Of a DNA stretch of 8,949 nucleotides, positions 6,133 through 8,949 are shown in pieces. The notes beneath the pieces are model-generated. The model searched no databases. It was not told the origin of the DNA and saw only the letters and a list, made by a program, of their open reading frames with translations. How positions within the stretch are numbered: the stretch's first letter is position 1; each line of letters opens with the position of its first letter. Source of the stretch: an uncultured Clostridia bacterium (GTDB lineage Bacteria > Bacillota > Clostridia > Oscillospirales > Acutalibacteraceae). The stretch spans positions 1-8,949 of the forward strand of contig CAMCIX010000045.1 in NCBI GenBank assembly GCA_945875045.1, given 5' to 3'. Position numbers and translations under genes: made by a program.

Positions 6133-7341
6133 ATGAATGTCCTGTTTTTAACGCTTTTGGATTTTAATTCTCTTGACGAAAATAATATCTATACCGATTT
6201 ACTTCGTGAATTCGCAAAAAACGGTCATAATACGGTCGTTATTTCACCGAGAGAACGCCGACTTAATGAAGAAACGCAGCTGATAACAGAGGATAACTGC
6301 AAAATTTTAAAGCTTAAAATCGGCAATATACAGAAGACGGGCATTATTGAAAAGGGTATTTCCACATTTTTGCTTGAGGCCCAATTTAAAAGCGGAGTTA
6401 AAAAATATTTCGGCGATATTAAATTTGATTTGGTCCTTTATTCCACACCTCCTATTACCCTTGCGGGCGTTGTTGAATATATTAAAAAACGCGATAATGC
6501 AAAAACTTATCTTCTCCTTAAGGACATTTTTCCTCAAAATGCGGTTGATATAGGAATGATGACTAAGACAGGAATGAAATCAATAATTTATAAGGTTTTT
6601 CGCAGAAAAGAAAAACAGCTATATAAATTATCCGATCATATCGGCTGTATGTCTCAGGCGAATGTTGATTATGTAATTAAAAATAATCCTGAGATTCTGC
6701 CTGAAAAAGTACATATTTGCCCTAATTCGATAGAAGTAAGACCAAATCCGAAAAATGATAATAAAGAAGAAACGCGCCGCAAATACGGTATACCTCTTGA
6801 CAAAACCGTTTTTATTTACGGCGGAAACCTCGGCAAACCGCAGGACATACCTTTTATTATTGAATGTCTAAAAGCAAATGAAAAATACGATGACCGTTAT
6901 TTTGTTATTTGCGGAACGGGAACCGAGTATCCTAAGCTTAAAAAATACTTTAATGAATCGGCTCCTAAAAATGTGCTGCTTATAAGCGGTTTGCCTAAGG
7001 ACGAATACGAAGGCTTTGTCGGCTGCTGTGATGTTGGGCTTATATTCCTTGATCACCGATTTACAATTCCGAATTTCCCGTCGCGTATGCTTTCATATAT
7101 GCAAAACTGTATGCCGGTTCTTGCCTGTACCGACCCTAATACAGATATAGGACAGGTTATTACTGAGGGGCAATTCGGCTGGTGGTGCGAGAGCGATAAT
7201 CCCGACAATTTTACAAAAGCTGTAGATAAAGCCTTGCAGTCTGATTTACGTCAAATCGGTAAAAACGGATTTGAGTATTTAAAAAACAATTATACGGTTA
7301 AAAAAGGCTTTAACATGATAATGCAAAGAATAGAGAAGTGA
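6133..7341 (+). CDS. Family 4 glycosyltransferase, WbuB-like
   Basis: A GT-B enzyme likely to add a sugar from a nucleotide-sugar donor to the lipid-linked amino sugar at the cytoplasmic membrane face. The N-terminal acceptor domain begins MNVLFLTLLDF. YSTPPIT (103-109) and LLLKDIFPQNAVDIGMM (127-143) are hallmarks of the WbuB-type group, which in other bacteria includes transferases of N-acetylamino sugars. The C-terminal donor domain starts around 225 with FIYGGNLGKPQDIP (227-240), a second Rossmann strand at VICGTG (258-263), and FPSRMLSYMQNCMPVL (315-330) replacing the classic E-x7-E motif, as is usual for the group. Length 402 aa is normal and there is no membrane segment. The start has AGGTGA nine bases upstream. 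Its stop overlaps the region just before the next gene's ATG. It may add the second sugar after the PglC step; donor and linkage are unknown. Confidence 0.85.
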   Translation: MNVLFLTLLDFNSLDENNIYTDLLREFAKNGHNTVVISPRERRLNEETQLITEDNCKILKLKIGNIQKTGIIEKGISTFLLEAQFKSGVKKYFGDIKFDLVLYSTPPITLAGVVEYIKKRDNAKTYLLLKDIFPQNAVDIGMMTKTGMKSIIYKVFRRKEKQLYKLSDHIGCMSQANVDYVIKNNPEILPEKVHICPNSIEVRPNPKNDNKEETRRKYGIPLDKTVFIYGGNLGKPQDIPFIIECLKANEKYDDRYFVICGTGTEYPKLKKYFNESAPKNVLLISGLPKDEYEGFVGCCDVGLIFLDHRFTIPNFPSRMLSYMQNCMPVLACTDPNTDIGQVITEGQFGWWCESDNPDNFTKAVDKALQSDLRQIGKNGFEYLKNNYTVKKGFNMIMQRIEK

Positions 7342-7343
7342 AT

Positions 7344-8387
7344 ATGAAAATTTTACTCGTTTCTCCGCTTCCGCCTCCCGCAGGCGGTATGGCTCTGTGG
7401 ACTCAGCAATATCTGGAATTTATGAATAACAAAAATATTCAGGTTGACGTTGTTAATATCGCCGTCACGGGAAAAAGGGCTGCTAATTATACAAAAAAGA
7501 ATATATTGGGCGAAGTGCTGAGAACCTTAAATATTTTTAAAAATACGCTTATATTTGCGGTTAGGGGTAAATATGGTTTAGTTCACGTAAATACCTCTTG
7601 CAGTAAAAACGGTATTACCCGTGATAAAATAGTAGTGCAAATATTACACTTTTTTAAGAAGAAAATTATTTTGCAGTGTCATTGTGACGTAAGATACGCT
7701 CTCGGCAATGAGCGCTCCTTTAAAGCCTTTAAGCATATGCTTAAGCAGTCCGATAAGTGTCTGGTACTGAATAAGGCTTCAAGAGATTTTATAAGAGAAA
7801 ATTTTAACACTGAAGCTTTAATAGTACCGAATTTTATTTCAGAAGAATATGAAGCTGCTATTTCAGCCCCTAAAAGGATAAACGAGAATATTAAAACGGC
7901 TTTATATGTGGGTCATATTCTTGCTACCAAGGGCTGCGATATAATTATTGAGGCGGCAAAGCAATACCCTCAGATACAGTTCAGGCTTGTCGGTCATGTA
8001 AGCCGAAAATTTTCGGAGATTATATTACCCGAAAATGTTTTACTGCTCGGTGAAAAGGACAGGACGCAGGTAAACGAGGAATACAAAAACGCAGATGTAT
8101 TGCTTTTTCCCACCCATACAGAGGGCTTCCCGCTTACGGTAATAGAAGCGATGGCATACGGTCTTCCGATTATTACTACACGGGTCGGCGCTATCCCCGA
8201 TATTTTGGAAGATGAGGGCGCGTTTTATATACCCGTAAATTCCGAGCAGGCCTTGGTTGAAGCGATTGATAAAATAAAGGATACAAAATGCAGAAACGAT
8301 ATGTCTTCTTTTAATAGGGAAAAGGTAAAAAAATATCTGATTAATAATGTTTTGGACGAGCTTATAAATAATATTTATTGCGGTTGA
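7344..8387 (+). CDS. Family 4 glycosyltransferase, second
   Basis: A GT-B retaining-type transferase for a later sugar of the same glycan. I chose ATG 7344 (347 aa) over the in-frame GTG at 7338, because AGAGAAG just upstream (7332-7338) is spaced for the ATG and would overlap the GTG. Seen: KILLVSPLPPPAGGM at the N-terminus, a glycine-rich loop typical of GT4; LYVGHILATKGCD (near 187-199), the start of the donor domain; FRLVGH (about 213-218); and THTEGFPLTVIEAMAYGLPIITT with the E-x7-E pair Glu260/Glu268, which holds the donor sugar. Full length. It begins two bases after the preceding stop, so the two are likely translated together. The family does not reveal the donor sugar. Confidence 0.86.
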   Translation: MKILLVSPLPPPAGGMALWTQQYLEFMNNKNIQVDVVNIAVTGKRAANYTKKNILGEVLRTLNIFKNTLIFAVRGKYGLVHVNTSCSKNGITRDKIVVQILHFFKKKIILQCHCDVRYALGNERSFKAFKHMLKQSDKCLVLNKASRDFIRENFNTEALIVPNFISEEYEAAISAPKRINENIKTALYVGHILATKGCDIIIEAAKQYPQIQFRLVGHVSRKFSEIILPENVLLLGEKDRTQVNEEYKNADVLLFPTHTEGFPLTVIEAMAYGLPIITTRVGAIPDILEDEGAFYIPVNSEQALVEAIDKIKDTKCRNDMSSFNREKVKKYLINNVLDELINNIYCG

Positions 8388-8400
8388 AGGGATATAATTT

Positions 8401-8949
8401 ATGAATAAAGCGTTTATTACAATTTTTACTCCGTCATATAACCGTGCCTATACGTTAACCAAATTGTACAACAGCCTTTTAAGACAGGGCTGTAAGGATT
8501 TTATTTGGTACGTAATAAACGACGGCTCATCAGACAATACAGACCAACTGATGAACACATTTATTGCCGAACGAAAAATCAATATTACATATAAAAAGCA
8601 AGAAAACAGCGGCAAGCATTCCGCTCATAACAAGGCGGTTTCCGACTGTGAAACCGAGCTTTTTTTCTGCGTCGATTCCGACGACTTTCTGACCGATGAC
8701 GCTATCGAAAAAATCGAAAATGTATGGCAGAGTATACCCGAAGATAAAAAAAGCGGGCTGTCAGGAATAGTTGCTAACCGAGGAAACGAAAGCGGCGCGG
8801 TAATAGGAACAAAATTTCCGCCGGACATAACCGCGGCGGGGCTTTCTCAGCTATATGCAATGGGTAAGAGGGGGGATACCGCATTAATTTTCAGAACCGA
8901 AATCATAAAACAGTATCCTTTTCCCGTGTTTGAGGGGGAACGTTTTTTG
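8401..8949 (+). CDS. Family 2 glycosyltransferase, 3' end cut by the window
   Basis: The first 183 residues of a GT-A inverting transferase; the reading frame is still open at base 8949. Seen: FITIFTPSYNRAYTL (5-19), the family N-terminus; VINDGSSDNT (38-47), which binds the nucleotide; the QENSGKHSAHNKAV stretch (67-80); FFCVDSDDFL (88-97) with the DxD metal site at Asp92-Ser93-Asp94; and GDTALIFRTEIIKQYPFPVFEGE (158-180), a signature of a group found in capsule and exopolysaccharide loci. The catalytic base region lies near or beyond the cut. ATG 8401 is served by AAGGGA at 8387-8392. It is 13 bases after the previous stop, which continues the operon. The acceptor and donor are unknown. Confidence 0.88.
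   Translation, partial: MNKAFITIFTPSYNRAYTLTKLYNSLLRQGCKDFIWYVINDGSSDNTDQLMNTFIAERKINITYKKQENSGKHSAHNKAVSDCETELFFCVDSDDFLTDDAIEKIENVWQSIPEDKKSGLSGIVANRGNESGAVIGTKFPPDITAAGLSQLYAMGKRGDTALIFRTEIIKQYPFPVFEGERFL

Noticed and set aside
1..8949. CRISPR arrays, tRNA or rRNA genes
   Set aside because: No spaced direct repeats and no tRNA- or rRNA-like stretches were seen on either strand.

Overview
The window looks like one end of a metagenome-assembled contig from a low-to-mid GC Gram-positive anaerobe, most likely a gut member of the Clostridia (Oscillospiraceae/Lachnospiraceae-like). This rests on strong AGGAGG-type ribosome binding sites, a near-consensus SigA promoter, a GTG start, and a helicase/helicase-associated-domain protein of a kind I associate with gut Clostridia. 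The taxonomic call is an inference from style, not from a marker gene. Bases 1-46 are not biological: they match the Illumina Nextera i7-side adapter (end of P7, index N707, Read 2 sequence with mosaic end). The organism's sequence therefore starts at about 47.

Layout: (a) 47-197, leader with a TTGACA-N17-TAAAAT promoter and a strong ribosome binding site. (b) 198-865, a decayed superfamily 2 helicase gene of the helicase-associated-repeat type, with its core deleted, a frame change and an in-frame stop. (c) 900-3472, three genes for a bacillosamine-type amino sugar and its loading on lipid: PglE-like aminotransferase, PglC-like phosphoglycosyl transferase and PglD/NeuD-like acyltransferase. 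(d) 3486-6059, a 3-hydroxyacyl-CoA dehydrogenase and an SCP2-type thiolase, both with intact catalytic motifs. (e) 6133-8949, two family 4 glycosyltransferases and one family 2 glycosyltransferase cut by the window end. All genes are on the + strand, with gaps of 13 bases or less or small overlaps, except 34 bases before the first intact gene and 73 bases after the thiolase. I read them as one operon.

How they may work together: the aminotransferase places an amino group on a UDP-4-keto-6-deoxy sugar, the PglD-like enzyme acylates it, the PglC-like enzyme transfers the sugar phosphate to undecaprenyl phosphate on the inner membrane face, and the glycosyltransferases extend the chain. The unusual part is the acyl-CoA pair in the middle. 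A thiolase plus a hydroxyacyl-CoA dehydrogenase can make a 3-hydroxyacyl-CoA from acetyl-CoA. My working hypothesis is that the acyltransferase puts a 3-hydroxyacyl group (for example 3-hydroxybutyryl), rather than acetyl, on the sugar. Anthrose in Bacillus anthracis and the modified viosamine of Pseudomonas syringae flagellin are precedents for fatty-acid-type enzymes serving sugar N-acylation. The PglF-type 4,6-dehydratase, flippase, polymerase/ligase and any regulator are not in the window.
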